From contig NZ_CP036298.1 in the NCBI RefSeq assembly GCF_007752135.1, forward strand, positions 124,001 to 188,000: DNA of 64,000 nucleotides, in the 5' to 3' direction. How positions within the stretch are numbered: the first letter of the stretch is position 1; the number at the start of each line of letters is the position of its first letter. The notes under the pieces are model-generated. The model saw nothing but the letters and a program-made list of their open reading frames with translations, made no database searches and was not told where the DNA came from. A program made the translations under genes and the position numbers. The DNA is from Aureliella helgolandensis. Lineage in GTDB: Bacteria > Planctomycetota > Planctomycetia > Pirellulales > Pirellulaceae. Shown here piece after piece: positions 1-9,804 of the stretch.

Positions 1-1158
1 ATGAACGCCACATCTGATTCCAGCCAACTCGCTACCTACCAGCTGAAAGATCCCCAGAAACTTACCACGCCATGTTTGCTGGTGTACCCTGAATTGATTG
101 CGAGTAATCTACAAGAAATGCTGCGTTTGGCTGGTGGTGCTCAGCGATTGCGACCCCATGTGAAAACGCACAAAACATCGCAGATTATACGCATGGAATT
201 GGAGGCGGGGATTACCAAGCATAAGTGTGCTACGCTCGGTGAAGCACTCATGTTGGCACGCGCGGGGGCAGCCGATGTGCTCATCGCCTATCCTCAAGTT
301 GGCCCATCGATGGGATTGCTGGTCGACTTGTTGCAGCGTTTTCCTGAGACCCGTTTCAGTGTGACCGTCGATGATTTGAGCAACGCGCAGCAGTTGGAAC
401 AATGCTTTTCGGATCGCAAGGCTCAGATTGACGTCATGCTCGACATGGACTCCGGCATGCATCGTACCGGTATCGCACCGGGGCCCTTGGCTGTGGAACT
501 GTACGCCTTCCTCAGCCAATCCGAGTCACTTCATGCAGCGGGCTTGCATGTCTACGATGGCCAAAATCATCAGCCAAGTCGTATTGAACGCGAAGCGGCG
601 GTAGCGGCACTCATGCAGCCTGTGCTCCGCTTTGTACGCGAGTTGCTCGCTGCAGGGTATTCCGTCCCAGCACTCGTGTGCGGTGGGACTCCGACTTTCC
701 CAGTCTTTGCGAATTTTAAGTGTGAAGATCTACCGCTTTCCATTGAGCTCTCGCCTGGAACTTGCGTGCTCTCCGACTTTAACTACGGGCGAGACTACCA
801 GGATATGAGTGGCATTCAGAATGCTGCGGTACTCATGACGCGGGTGATTTCCAAGCCAGAGGCCGGTCGCGTCACGGTGGACCTGGGGCACAAGGCGGTC
901 TCCCCGGATCAACCGGCCGGTCACCGCTGCCACTTCCTGTGGCCTGCCGATGTTAAGGAAGTGGGGCATAGCGAGGAGCACTTGGTGCTTGAGACCTCGC
1001 AGGCGGAGCAATTGTCCGTGGGCGACGTTCTCTACGCACTGCCCGCTCACATCTGTCCCACGGTTGCCCTGCACAGTCACCTGCAAGTCGTCCGCCAGGG
1101 AGACGTCTGCGACTCGTGGCCGGTCGATGCTCGAGATCGTGTCTACTCTGGGTTTTAG
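1..1158 (+). CDS. D-threonine aldolase / D-serine dehydratase-like PLP enzyme
   Basis: A 385-residue fold-type III (alanine-racemase-like) PLP enzyme. The N-terminal motif RPHVKTHK carries the likely Schiff-base lysine at K55. Near the C-terminus H350-I-C352-P-T matches the His-x-Cys metal site of the DSD1/D-threonine aldolase family. Family members cleave D-threonine to glycine and acetaldehyde or deaminate D-serine, with a divalent metal; which substrate applies here cannot be told from sequence. Length is normal for the family. The ATG is the first base of the window, so the ribosome-binding site is not visible and a slightly earlier start is possible. The next gene is convergent, so it appears to stand alone in what is visible. 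Confidence 0.85.
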   Translation: MNATSDSSQLATYQLKDPQKLTTPCLLVYPELIASNLQEMLRLAGGAQRLRPHVKTHKTSQIIRMELEAGITKHKCATLGEALMLARAGAADVLIAYPQVGPSMGLLVDLLQRFPETRFSVTVDDLSNAQQLEQCFSDRKAQIDVMLDMDSGMHRTGIAPGPLAVELYAFLSQSESLHAAGLHVYDGQNHQPSRIEREAAVAALMQPVLRFVRELLAAGYSVPALVCGGTPTFPVFANFKCEDLPLSIELSPGTCVLSDFNYGRDYQDMSGIQNAAVLMTRVISKPEAGRVTVDLGHKAVSPDQPAGHRCHFLWPADVKEVGHSEEHLVLETSQAEQLSVGDVLYALPAHICPTVALHSHLQVVRQGDVCDSWPVDARDRVYSGF

Positions 1159-1224
1159 AGTTCACGGGGGCAGTGCGTTTTTCGTGAGTACTTGGGGGGA
1201 AGTGCGGGGAGGGCAGCTCCAACC

Positions 1225-1947
1225 CTAGTACCAGCCTTGCGTCAGGGGTTTCACGACAAGTTCAGGGACATGGACCGAATCGGGTAAAGCAATCAATCCC
1301 ACTACCAACTCGGCCACATGTTCCGGCTGCAGGATACGCGCCTTGTGCTCCTCGGAGACAGGTGCAGGCCTCTGTTCAAGAAGCGGTGTATTCACTTCCC
1401 CCGGATAGATATTGGTGACGCGTACGCCATCCTCGGCCACTTCGTTGGCAACGCAGGTTCCCAGGGCGGTCATCGCAAACTTGCTGGCCGAGTACGCGAT
1501 GCCTCCGAGCGCGATCGCACGCTTGCCGGCGATTGAGGAGATGTTGATGATGAACCCATCTTTGCGTGCTCGCATGGCGGGCAGGACTGCATGCAGGCAG
1601 TTGTAAGCGCCGGTGGCGTTGATCGCAAAAATCTGATCCCACTGCTCGGGGAGCATGTCGGCCATGCTGCGATTTTTGATGTTGATGCCGGCCGCGTTGA
1701 TCATGACGTCGATTTGTCCGAGCTGCTCGGTTGCCCAGGCAAAGAACTCATGGGTGTCCTCGCGAGAGGCGACATCGATAGTCCGGGTGAGAATACTCGT
1801 CCCGCTGGCCGTCTCCTGGAGCGCCGCGATGCGCCGGCCGCCGACCACGACTTTCGCGCCAGCGGCGTCCAACTGGCGAGCCACGGCTTGCCCCATACCC
1901 GTTCCACCACCCACAATTACTACGCGTTTTCCTGCAATCTCGGCCAT
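1225..1947 (-). CDS. SDR family oxidoreductase
   Basis: A 240-residue classical short-chain dehydrogenase/reductase. The cofactor loop GGGTGMG sits at residues 13-19, NAAG at about 84-87, and the catalytic set is S138, Y152 and K156 (YSASK). The family uses NAD(P)H to reduce or oxidise alcohols, sugars or ketoacyl groups; nothing in the sequence fixes the substrate. It is convergent with the PLP enzyme and divergent from the ArsR-methyltransferase gene, and looks monocistronic. Cytoplasmic. Confidence 0.85.
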   Translation of the reverse strand: MAEIAGKRVVIVGGGTGMGQAVARQLDAAGAKVVVGGRRIAALQETASGTSILTRTIDVASREDTHEFFAWATEQLGQIDVMINAAGINIKNRSMADMLPEQWDQIFAINATGAYNCLHAVLPAMRARKDGFIINISSIAGKRAIALGGIAYSASKFAMTALGTCVANEVAEDGVRVTNIYPGEVNTPLLEQRPAPVSEEHKARILQPEHVAELVVGLIALPDSVHVPELVVKPLTQGWY

Positions 1948-2155
1948 CGGTCGACTCTTTTCTTTAGATGTATTACGCCTCAGACGGAGAGGGGCCTCAG
2001 TCTGGAATGAGGAACAGCATACGAAGAATCGACTCTGCGCGTAGGGTCTCGAGCGGCTAGATCGCCCGAGCAGAAGTGTCCCCCTTGGGAGCGCTCCGCA
2101 GCGCGAGGGTTCGGAAGCTTTGGGGGACCAGGGGGCTGTGGCGGGGCAGAATGCC

Positions 2156-2210
2156 TTGACTTTTGGAGGGGAATTCTAAATAATTGACCATCCGGATGGA
2201 CGGATGGATG
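2156..2210 (+). promoter_or_regulatory. Promoter and operator candidate of the ArsR-methyltransferase gene
   Basis: TTGACT at 2156-2161 is followed after about 15-16 bases by an AT-rich CTAAATA, a plausible -35/-10 pair. Just downstream, CCATCCGGATGG (2188-2199) is a perfect 12-bp palindrome. Two further GGATG(G) half-sites follow in direct orientation (2202-2207 and 2206-2210). ArsR-family proteins bind such palindromes as dimers, so autoregulation is inferred. The start codon lies 29 bases beyond the last half-site. Confidence 0.5.
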
Positions 2211-2238
2211 TGGCTTGTCACGATTGGTTGGGTAAACG

Positions 2239-3174
2239 TTGTTGAAGAATGCTTCGCTAGACTGGCTACAAACCCTTGCCGATGGGACGCGAGTTCGCCT
2301 GCTGCGCCTGCTGGAACGGGAGGAATTGGCGGTTTCGGAGCTGTGTAGCGTGCTGCAGTTGCCCCAGAGTACGGTTAGCCGGCACTTGAAGGTCCTGGCG
2401 GCCGGGGAATGGATTGCCAATCGACGCGACGGCACGAATCAGCTCTACCGGATATCGTTGGAAAGCTGGGAAACGCCTCAAAGTGAGCTGTGGCAGTGGG
2501 TGCGTGCCCAAGCGGATACTCCCACGACCTCGCTGGATGAGCAGCGTTTGCAGACGGTGTTGTCGCAGCGGAGTCAGGGCGAAGTCTTTTTCCAATCGGC
2601 GGCCCAGCAGTGGGATCATTTGCGAACCGAGTTATTCGGCCAGCACCTGGACACCTTTGTACTAGCTGCCTCCCTGCCTCATGAGGGGGTGGTCGGAGAG
2701 CTAGGATGTGGTTCGGCTCCCCTGAGTCAGTTGGTATCCCCGTATGTTCAGCAGGTCATCGCCATCGATAGTTCGACGGCCATGCTTTCCGCCGCGCGGA
2801 AGCGATTGCGCGAGCTTGGCAATGTGCGGTTAGTCAACAATCAACTCACGGAGCTGTCGTTGGCTGACGACACGTTGGACGTCGCTTGGCTGGTGGTCGT
2901 GCTCCCCTACTTGAGCGATCCGGTTTTGGTGCTGACCGAAGCGGCCCGAGTGCTGAAGCCTCGGGCGAGTCTCGTCATTGTCGACCTGCTGCCGCACGAC
3001 CGTTCGAGCTACCGGCAGGAGCTGGGGCATTTGCGACTCGGCGTCCAGCGCACCGAACTCGAGGGCTGGCTAGAGCAAGCTGGCTTACAACTGAGAGCCT
3101 ATCATCGGCTTCCACCCGATCCAAAATCCAAGGGACCTGCTCTGTTCGCCGCCACGGCGGCGAGATGTCCCTGA
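2239..3174 (+). CDS. ArsR-family regulator fused to SAM-dependent methyltransferase (SahR-like)
   Basis: 311 residues with two parts. Residues 1-90 form an ArsR winged helix (recognition helix around [11 protein letters not shown], 43-53). Residues about 115-300 form a class I methyltransferase fold with motif I ELGCGSA at 154-160. No Cys pair typical of arsenic sensing is present. ArsR-methyltransferase fusions beside ahcY are known as SahR-type regulators that sense S-adenosylhomocysteine, and ahcY follows here after 85 bases on the same strand. So it probably represses its own gene and ahcY until SAH accumulates. The start is a TTG; no strong Shine-Dalgarno is visible. Whether the methyltransferase domain still catalyses is unknown. 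Confidence 0.8.
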   Translation: MLKNASLDWLQTLADGTRVRLLRLLEREELAVSELCSVLQLPQSTVSRHLKVLAAGEWIANRRDGTNQLYRISLESWETPQSELWQWVRAQADTPTTSLDEQRLQTVLSQRSQGEVFFQSAAQQWDHLRTELFGQHLDTFVLAASLPHEGVVGELGCGSAPLSQLVSPYVQQVIAIDSSTAMLSAARKRLRELGNVRLVNNQLTELSLADDTLDVAWLVVVLPYLSDPVLVLTEAARVLKPRASLVIVDLLPHDRSSYRQELGHLRLGVQRTELEGWLEQAGLQLRAYHRLPPDPKSKGPALFAATAARCP

Positions 3175-3259
3175 GGCGCGCCTCGATACGAGCGTCACCA
3201 CACAACGATCTTTTGATTTAGAAACCAAACCTTTTTTTGCAATTGAAACTGGAGACTTA

Positions 3260-4789
3260 ATGAGTACTGCTACTAGTCCGACCGCCGCTTCGACCGATCG
3301 TCTACCTTTTAAGGTTCGAGCGTACGACCTGCTCGCTGCGGGCAAGCGAGAGGAGGCACAGTCCCTGCTCGATTTGGGGCGTAAGGAACTCACCCTAGCT
3401 GAAGACGAGATGCCAGGCTTGATGGCACTGCGCGAGCGTCATGGTGCCAAGAAGCCCTTGGCTGGGGTTAAGGTCATGGGGTCGTTGCACATGACTGTGC
3501 AGACCGCAGTCCTGATTGAAACGCTGACCGCCTTGGGCGCAGACGTTCGCTGGGTCAGCTGCAATATTTTCTCGACTCAAGATAGTGCTGCGGTTGCGGT
3601 AGCTGTAGGCCCTAACGGCACCTTGGATGACCCTCAAGGCATCCCCGTCTTTGCTTGGAAGGGCGAGACCCTTCCTGAGTATTGGTGGTGCACGAATGAA
3701 GCACTGGTATGGCCTGACGGAAGTGGCCCAGACCAAATTGTCGATGACGGTGGCGATGCCACCATGTTGATTCACAAGGGAGTTGAGTATGAAGCGGCCG
3801 GTGCAGTACCAGCCTTCGATGCTGAGAATGAGCCTGAAGAGTGGGGAGTGATCCTCGAACTTCTGCGTGACGAGCTGGTTAAGAATCCTGGCAAATGGAC
3901 CGCGATGGCCAAGGCAATCCGTGGCGTGAGCGAAGAGACCACTACCGGAGTCGCTCGTCTATACGAAATGGAGAAAGCCAACAAGTTGCTCTTCCCTGCC
4001 ATCAACGTCAACGACTGCGTCACCAAGGCCAAGTTCGATAACGTCTATGGCTGTCGCCACTCGCTCATCGATGGCATCAATCGTGCCAGCGACGTGATGA
4101 TGGGTGGTAAAGTTGCGGTCGTTTGTGGATTCGGTGACGTCGGCAAGGGCTGTTGTCAATCGCTGCGGGGCCAAGGCTGCCGAGTGATCGTGACTGAGAT
4201 CGATCCGATCTGTGCACTGCAAGCCGCCATGGAAGGCTATGAAGTCAAGACGTTGGAAGACGTGGTTGGCTCCGCGGACATCTTTGTGACCACTACTGGA
4301 AACAAAGACATCATCAACGCTCAGCACATGCAACAAATGAAGAATGGTGCGATTGTTGGAAATATCGGTCACTTCGACAATGAAATTGACATCGCCGGCC
4401 TGCAAAAATTGCAAAAGTCGGGTGAAGTAGAACGCACCAACATCAAGCCACAATTCGACAAATTCACCTTCAAGAGCACCGGTCACAGCATTCTGATGCT
4501 GGCCGAAGGCCGCTTGCTGAACCTCGGCTGTGCGACTGGCCACCCAAGCTTCGTGATGAGCGCTAGCTTCACGAATCAAACCTTGGCGCAGCTCGAACTG
4601 TGGGAAAAGAAGGACACGGGAGAGTATGGCAACCGGGTCTACGTCTTGCCAAAGCACCTGGACGAAGAAGTCGCCCGTTTGCACCTCAACAAGCTCGGGG
4701 TAAAGCTCACCACGCTGACACAGTCGCAAGCCGACTACATCGGTGTGCCGGTTGAGGGTCCTTACAAGTCCGAGCACTACCGCTACTAG
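3260..4789 (+). CDS. ahcY: Adenosylhomocysteinase
   Basis: 509 residues; hydrolyses S-adenosylhomocysteine to adenosine and homocysteine, clearing the product inhibitor of methyltransferases. NAD-binding loop GFGDVGKG, the [13 protein letters not shown] and [12 protein letters not shown] active-site segments, and the C-terminal HYRY that reaches into the neighbouring subunit's NAD site are all present. It is longer than many bacterial enzymes, partly through an N-terminal extension of about 30 residues. A GGAGA sits eight bases ahead of the ATG. It follows the SahR-like gene on the same strand and is closed by a strong intrinsic terminator. Cytoplasmic. Confidence 0.97.
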   Translation: MSTATSPTAASTDRLPFKVRAYDLLAAGKREEAQSLLDLGRKELTLAEDEMPGLMALRERHGAKKPLAGVKVMGSLHMTVQTAVLIETLTALGADVRWVSCNIFSTQDSAAVAVAVGPNGTLDDPQGIPVFAWKGETLPEYWWCTNEALVWPDGSGPDQIVDDGGDATMLIHKGVEYEAAGAVPAFDAENEPEEWGVILELLRDELVKNPGKWTAMAKAIRGVSEETTTGVARLYEMEKANKLLFPAINVNDCVTKAKFDNVYGCRHSLIDGINRASDVMMGGKVAVVCGFGDVGKGCCQSLRGQGCRVIVTEIDPICALQAAMEGYEVKTLEDVVGSADIFVTTTGNKDIINAQHMQQMKNGAIVGNIGHFDNEIDIAGLQKLQKSGEVERTNIKPQFDKFTFKSTGHSILMLAEGRLLNLGCATGHPSFVMSASFTNQTLAQLELWEKKDTGEYGNRVYVLPKHLDEEVARLHLNKLGVKLTTLTQSQADYIGVPVEGPYKSEHYRY

Positions 4790-4911
4790 GTCTCCCTCAA
4801 TACCCACAGCTGAACCTCTTCCAGATTTCCGCGCAGTTGGCGTCAAGTCCCTCTGAGGGGCATCGCATCTCGCAAAGACGCAGCCGCGTGCTGGAAACTT
4901 AGCATCCGCAG

Positions 4912-4947
4912 CGCCTCCCGTTCTGATTAGAACTGGGAGGCGTTTTT
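4912..4947 (+). terminator. Intrinsic terminator after ahcY
   Basis: CGCCTCCC-GTTCT (4912-4924), loop GATT, then AGAAC-T-GGGAGGCG (4929-4942) pair as a 13-bp GC-rich stem with one bulged T. TTTTT follows at 4943-4947. It lies about 120 bases past the ahcY stop and before the thioredoxin/PDZ gene, so it separates the two transcription units. Confidence 0.9.
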
Positions 4948-5073
4948 CGTTCACACGCAGCGGTTTCATTCGTTAGACTGGGATTGCAACCGAAATCCTT
5001 CGGGCTGTGCAGCAAGCTCATCTCGCCTCGGATCTGCCTCCCGTCCCCGCTCAAAACCGAAGATTCTCCGACT

Positions 5074-6402
5074 ATGCGAAAATTTCTGTGTTTACTCCTC
5101 GCTTTCGCTTGCACACCCTTGGTGGTCAGTGCGCAGAACCCAACTCGTGAGCAAAAAGTGCGAGCGGACAAGGCAAAGGTTGAAGCCGAGGGCTTCTGGC
5201 TTTACAACGACTTGGACCAGGCCTACAAGATTGCTCGGCAGACCGGCAAGCCAATTCTGGTTTCCCTGCGCTGTATTCCCTGTGAGGAATGTGTCAAGCT
5301 CGATGATGACCTCGTCGATACCGATCCGGTAATCCGCCCGCTGCTGGAACAATTCGTGTGCGTCCGGATCGTGGGCACGAATGGACTCGATTTGAATACC
5401 TTCCAGTACGACACCGACCAGTCGTTCGCGATGTTTATGCTAAATGCGGACCAAACGATCTACGGTCGCTTCGGCACCCGCTCCCATCGAACCGATTGGG
5501 TGGGAGACGTCTCTCTGGAAGGGATGGCGGTCGCCTTGCAAGGTGCCTTGGAGCTCCATGCTCAACAGCCCCAAAGCAAAGTGCAACTGGCTGCCAAACG
5601 CGGTGAGCCACTCGAATTCAGCTCGCCAGAACAGTATCCTTCGCTACAAGATAAATTCACCGATCAACTGAACTATTCAGGGGATGTTGTTAAGAGCTGT
5701 ATCCACTGTCACCAGATTGGCGATGCACGCCGCGATTTTTACTGGGGCCAGTCGCAACCCATTCCGGAGGAGTTGCTCTTCCCCTACCCACATCCGAAGT
5801 CGATCGGTTTAGTATTGGATCCGAAGCAACGAGCTACCGTCAAAAGCGTTACGGAGGGAACCCCAGCTGCAGCAGCCGGTTTGCAAGCCGGAGATGCGAT
5901 TGTTGCGTTGAATGGCCAGCCTCTCCTGTCCATGGCCGATGTGCAGTGGGTGTTGCACAACACCCCTGCCACGGGCGCCGATCTTTCATTGCAGGTGGAA
6001 CGAGATGGACAGAATTCAGAAATCGTCCTTAAGCTTAGCGAAGGCTGGCGTCGTCTGGATGACCCGTCGTGGCGGGTTGCCTCCTGGGGGATGCGGCGCA
6101 TCGCTACCGGTGGCATGCGATTGAGTAGCCTTTCGGACGAAGAGCGCCAAGAATTGAAAATAGAAAGCCCGATGGCCTTGCAGGCTACGCACGTTGGTAA
6201 GTTTGGCGCTCATGCCGCCGCACAGCGGGCTGGATTCAAAGTCGATGATGTGATCATTGAGTTTGATGGGCAGACCGACCTGGGGCGCGAAGCAGACTTG
6301 TTTGCCTACGTGAATGATCACCATCAACCAGGAGACGTTGTGCGTGTCAAAGTAATGCGGTCCGGCAAGGTCCAAACCCTCGAGTTGCCCATTCAAAAGT
6401 AA
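5074..6402 (+). CDS. Secreted thioredoxin-like protein with CxxCH haem motif and two PDZ domains
   Basis: 442 residues from the ATG at 5074, chosen because it opens directly with a signal peptide (MRKFLCLLLAFACTPLVVSA); an upstream TTG would bury it. Residues about 40-165 form a thioredoxin-like domain, with C67-I-P-C70-E-E-C73 in place of a classic WCxxC. C209-I-H-C212-H213 is a c-type haem attachment motif. PDZ domains follow at about 245-320 and 365-440. The combination suggests an exported redox protein that binds peptide C-termini or partners through its PDZ domains. The substrate is unknown. It stands alone between the ahcY terminator and the nitrilase-like gene. Cells need a cytochrome c maturation system for the haem to be attached. 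Confidence 0.75.
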   Translation: MRKFLCLLLAFACTPLVVSAQNPTREQKVRADKAKVEAEGFWLYNDLDQAYKIARQTGKPILVSLRCIPCEECVKLDDDLVDTDPVIRPLLEQFVCVRIVGTNGLDLNTFQYDTDQSFAMFMLNADQTIYGRFGTRSHRTDWVGDVSLEGMAVALQGALELHAQQPQSKVQLAAKRGEPLEFSSPEQYPSLQDKFTDQLNYSGDVVKSCIHCHQIGDARRDFYWGQSQPIPEELLFPYPHPKSIGLVLDPKQRATVKSVTEGTPAAAAGLQAGDAIVALNGQPLLSMADVQWVLHNTPATGADLSLQVERDGQNSEIVLKLSEGWRRLDDPSWRVASWGMRRIATGGMRLSSLSDEERQELKIESPMALQATHVGKFGAHAAAQRAGFKVDDVIIEFDGQTDLGREADLFAYVNDHHQPGDVVRVKVMRSGKVQTLELPIQK

Positions 6403-6568
6403 GCCATCGTCCCGCTAGAAATCAAAGCTTTCGTAGACTTGGGGGAGGCACCGCATCCTCCAAAGCAAAGGCGCCCCAACCGATGTGTGAAGGGGCGTCG
6501 AGCAAGTCCCCTCGGCTTGTTCTTCATTCGCCAGCCATCTCATGACTCCAGCAAAAGGTACTCCAATC

Positions 6569-7639
6569 ATGCCTGCTCAGAACTCTTCCCCAAAAACACC
6601 TGTTTCTGCTCGGCGACAATTCTTAGCCACGGCCGCCAGTGGTACGGCAGCGTTGGCTGGCCTGGGGGTGGTGGGAGCTCAAGCCCAGGGGGCCGACCTG
6701 CCAAAGGCGCAGCGTCCCGCTCGCTTGCCTCGCGAGGTAACCATCGCAACCGTCTGTCAGGATGGTTTGCGCGAGAGTTCCCCAGAGAATATGGTTCGCG
6801 CTATGCTGAAGCGAGCTGAGCAGGCGGCCTCGCAGCAGCCCGATCTCGTCTGCTTTCCCGAAGTCTTCACCTGTGCCAATTTGAGCAACGGTCGTCCAGA
6901 GTTGGCCAAATTTGCCTCGACGCCCTTGTGCCCCGTGACGCAACCGGTTGCTGACTTTGCCAAGCGACACCAATGCTACGTGATTTGCCCGACCTACACG
7001 CAGCACGATGGGCGGTATTTCAACGCAGCAGTCCTGTTCGACCGCAGTGGCCGCGTGGCTGGTGAGTATCAGAAGATACGCTTGACGCTAGGGGAAATCG
7101 AAAACGGGCTAACGCCAGGGCCCGATACACCGCCTGTTTTCGAAACCGATTTTGGACGATTGGGGTGCCAGATCTGTTTCGACATGGAGTGGATGGACGG
7201 GTGGCAGAAGTTGCGAAAGGCTGGTGCCGAGATCGTCGTTTGGCCCAGCGCTTTTGCCGGGGGCAGTATGGTCAATACCATGGCGGCACTCCATCGCTAT
7301 GTGGTCGTGAGCAGTACCCGTAAGGATACGAGTAAGGTGTGTGATATTGACGGAGCCCAACTCGCGGCAACCAGTCGTTGGAACACCTGGGCCGTGACTA
7401 CCGTGAACCTAGAAAAAGTCTTTATGCACACGTGGCCCTTCGTGCAGCATTTTGAAGCAGTCCTGGGCAAGTATGGGCCTCGAGTGTCCATCAAGACGCA
7501 TTCCGAGGAGGAGTGGTCCATCCTGGAAAGCCATGATGCCAACTTGCGGGTAGCAGACATTCTGCAAGAATTTGGGCTCGAGCAGATTGACGCTTACCTG
7601 GCTCGCGCGGAGCAGGCGCAGCAAAAGGCCAAGTCCTAA
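6569..7639 (+). CDS. Carbon-nitrogen hydrolase (nitrilase superfamily), Tat-exported
   Basis: 356 residues from the ATG at 6569, preferred over one at 6542 because AAAGG lies about 11 bases upstream. The N-terminus SARRQFLATAASGTAALAG is a twin-arginine signal, so the enzyme probably acts outside the cytoplasm. The nitrilase triad is visible: E98 (CFPEVF), K169 (EYQKIRL) and C203 (QICFDMEW). The family hydrolyses nitriles, amides or carbamoyl groups; the substrate is not deducible. Export is less usual, since most nitrilase-fold amidases are cytosolic. No operon partner. Confidence 0.85.
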   Translation: MPAQNSSPKTPVSARRQFLATAASGTAALAGLGVVGAQAQGADLPKAQRPARLPREVTIATVCQDGLRESSPENMVRAMLKRAEQAASQQPDLVCFPEVFTCANLSNGRPELAKFASTPLCPVTQPVADFAKRHQCYVICPTYTQHDGRYFNAAVLFDRSGRVAGEYQKIRLTLGEIENGLTPGPDTPPVFETDFGRLGCQICFDMEWMDGWQKLRKAGAEIVVWPSAFAGGSMVNTMAALHRYVVVSSTRKDTSKVCDIDGAQLAATSRWNTWAVTTVNLEKVFMHTWPFVQHFEAVLGKYGPRVSIKTHSEEEWSILESHDANLRVADILQEFGLEQIDAYLARAEQAQQKAKS

Positions 7640-8022
7640 ATCCCGGGAGACGCTGTGCGAACGCAAGTTGAATTTCAGCGTAGTTGGGGAGGTGGCGTGT
7701 CGATCGATCCGGTGGATCTAGGGCTCACTGGCTCGTTCACGACCCGACTTTCATCTCGAATTCGGTGCAGGCATTAGTGCTTCGACCCGTTGGGTTTCTG
7801 GGGGAACTGTCCAGGGCCGTGATTTCCTACCTGGACAGCTTCCCGTTCGCCAAGAAGTCTCTAAGGCCGGCTAGCGGGCACGCGCTGGCTTGTTCTCCTC
7901 TGGAAGCAGGTTGCTCAGCCAGCAAACTGCGGTGGCGCGGACTGCGACGGACCGGGCCCGTGCTACAGGAAGTCCCGTGCTACAGCAAGTATGGAACCCG
8001 AAAGCTAGGTCTACCGGAAGCA
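7640..8022. other. Intergenic region with short repeats
   Basis: 383 bases between convergent genes, no credible gene. CTGTCCAGG (7807-7815) and CCTGGACAG (7830-7838) form a 9-bp inverted repeat with a 14-base loop, but no T-tract follows. At 7957-7990 a 17-base unit (CCCGTGCTACAGGAAGT) is repeated in tandem with one mismatch. Confidence 0.5.
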
Positions 8023-9804
8023 CTAGTTGACTCGTGTCGGCACTCCCCCGCCTCCCAGCGCTTGGTAGGCCTTGACGGTGGCAGACAATTGCTGCTGCTT
8101 GGTTTCGATTAAGACCATCTTCGCCTCCATCATGTCGCGCTGAGCTAGCAGTACTTCGACATATTCGGCGCGGGCGTTTTGGAAGAGCTGGGTGGCACTG
8201 TCGACCGAGGCTTCGAGCGAATCCAATTGCTGCTTCTTGATCTCAATGCTTTGCCGGTAGTTTTCAACCTTGGTTACGTAATTGGTGACTTCGGTGAAGG
8301 CGTTGAGGATAGACCGCTGGTAATTGTAGACACTTTGGAGCTGTCGGGCATTCGCGCTCATGTAGTCTGCCCTGATCGCCTTTTTGTTGATCAAGGGGGC
8401 GATCAAGTCCCCGGCAGCGTTGTAGATCAGCGATTCGGGACTCGTCAGCAAGTAGTTCGGGTTGAAGGCTCGGTAGCCCACTCCAGCGGACAAGTTCAGG
8501 GAGGGGTAGAAGCGGGCTCGGGCGACTTTCACTTCCAGTCCGGCAGCAGCCAGTTCGCGTTCTGCCTCGCGAATATCGGCTCGGTTTTGGAGTAACTGCG
8601 AAGGGACTCCCACGCTCAGCGCATGCAAGTTCAGATCGACGTACTCCACGGAGATCCGATCCACAGGTTGTGGGTAGCGACCGAGGAGAAAATTGATTCG
8701 GTTCTCGGCCTCGACGATCTTTTGCTGGATAATTAGTTTCTCACTCTGGTTCTTGCGAACCTCAGCCTGAAATCGCTGGACTGACAACTCGGTGCCACGG
8801 GCGGCTTCTTTCATGGCATTGGCCGTCTCTAGACTCCTCTGCTGAATGTCAATGGTCTTGTCCAGAGTGATTAGCTGGTTGTCGAGGGCCAGCAGTTCGT
8901 AATAGTTTTCCGCAACCTCAGCGACCATGCGAGTCACCACATAGTTCCGGCCTTCCCGAGTTCCCAGATAGCGCAGCGCGGCCGCATTTCTGGCATTCCG
9001 CAGCTTTTTCCATATATCGATTTCCCACGAGACGTTGGTCGCGATTAGGAAATCCGGTAGTGGATCGGGAAAGGCCTTGCCGGGTAGGACCTCCAGTTGG
9101 TCCTCGACCGCTCCGTTGCGCGTGAACAGGCTTGGCTTCTCAACACCTGCGCCGGCTCCCAACGTCACGAAAGGAAGGTATTCCCCTTGCCGCGACTGAA
9201 CCTCATTCGATGCAATCTGGATCTCCTCGGCCAGGATTCGTAGCTCCTGGTTGCCGACCAACGCTTGGTTGATTAGCCCGGTGAGAATCGGGTCATTGAA
9301 GAAGTCGCACCATGCGATTTGGGAGGAGTTCTCAAAAGTGTTTACGCTCCCGTCCAGGTTCGGTGGGGCGTCCAGGTTGGTTGGGGAAAGATCGGTGGGG
9401 CCAAGATCGTAACCCGTTGCACCTTGGATGCCGCCCGAGGGTGCTGCGTTAGGGGCGGATGGGTCTTGCAGATCTAAAGAGCTAGCAGGCTTGACGGCGC
9501 TGGTGAGCTGGAAGGGACTTGCGGGGATTTCGGAGTTGGCGGCGGTCGTCTCTGCAGCGGAGCCCTGCTGTGCGGTGCTGGCAGAGGGCTGTGCTCCACT
9601 TGTGGAACCAAAGCCCCAGCTGGTGGGATGGTTGTTCCAATAGGTAGAGAGGTTGTAGCTCTGGGGGAGCACCGGTCCCGGTTGAGCACAGCGAAGTGTG
9701 GGGATGGAGCAGGCCGGCAGGGTGAGCAAGATGCTGAGAGCGAAGGCTTTCCGAAGCCGAGCGTTTCTACGCTCCACGCTCTGGTTTTTTACTGAGAATT
9801 TCAT
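8023..9804 (-). CDS. RND efflux outer-membrane lipoprotein (NodT/TolC family)
   Basis: 593 residues. A lipoprotein signal ends in LPAC (lipidated C32). A low-complexity Ser/Ala/Pro-rich stretch of about 125 residues follows, unusually long for the family. The two outer-membrane-efflux repeats begin near FFNDPILTGLINQALVGNQELRIL (given here as two parts: FFNDP, then LINQALVGNQELRIL). The protein forms the outer-membrane channel of the adaptor-pump complex encoded just upstream. The order on the minus strand is adaptor, pump, outer-membrane protein, but 577 bases separate pump and this gene, filled by a decayed copy of a related gene. It may therefore need its own promoter. Confidence 0.9.
   Translation of the reverse strand: MKFSVKNQSVERRNARLRKAFALSILLTLPACSIPTLRCAQPGPVLPQSYNLSTYWNNHPTSWGFGSTSGAQPSASTAQQGSAAETTAANSEIPASPFQLTSAVKPASSLDLQDPSAPNAAPSGGIQGATGYDLGPTDLSPTNLDAPPNLDGSVNTFENSSQIAWCDFFNDPILTGLINQALVGNQELRILAEEIQIASNEVQSRQGEYLPFVTLGAGAGVEKPSLFTRNGAVEDQLEVLPGKAFPDPLPDFLIATNVSWEIDIWKKLRNARNAAALRYLGTREGRNYVVTRMVAEVAENYYELLALDNQLITLDKTIDIQQRSLETANAMKEAARGTELSVQRFQAEVRKNQSEKLIIQQKIVEAENRINFLLGRYPQPVDRISVEYVDLNLHALSVGVPSQLLQNRADIREAERELAAAGLEVKVARARFYPSLNLSAGVGYRAFNPNYLLTSPESLIYNAAGDLIAPLINKKAIRADYMSANARQLQSVYNYQRSILNAFTEVTNYVTKVENYRQSIEIKKQQLDSLEASVDSATQLFQNARAEYVEVLLAQRDMMEAKMVLIETKQQQLSATVKAYQALGGGGVPTRVN

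Noticed and set aside
3175-3259. SAH riboswitch between the ArsR-methyltransferase gene and ahcY
   Set aside because: The 85-base gap shows no stems or conserved loops of the known SAH riboswitch; it is AT-rich and unstructured by eye.
3959-4969. Long open frame opposite ahcY (336 codons)
   Set aside because: Antisense shadow of a strongly supported gene; no motifs and typical of GC-rich third-position bias.
7684-8112. 142-codon plus-strand frame after the nitrilase gene
   Set aside because: It overlaps the 3' end of the outer-membrane gene, has no homology features and no Shine-Dalgarno.
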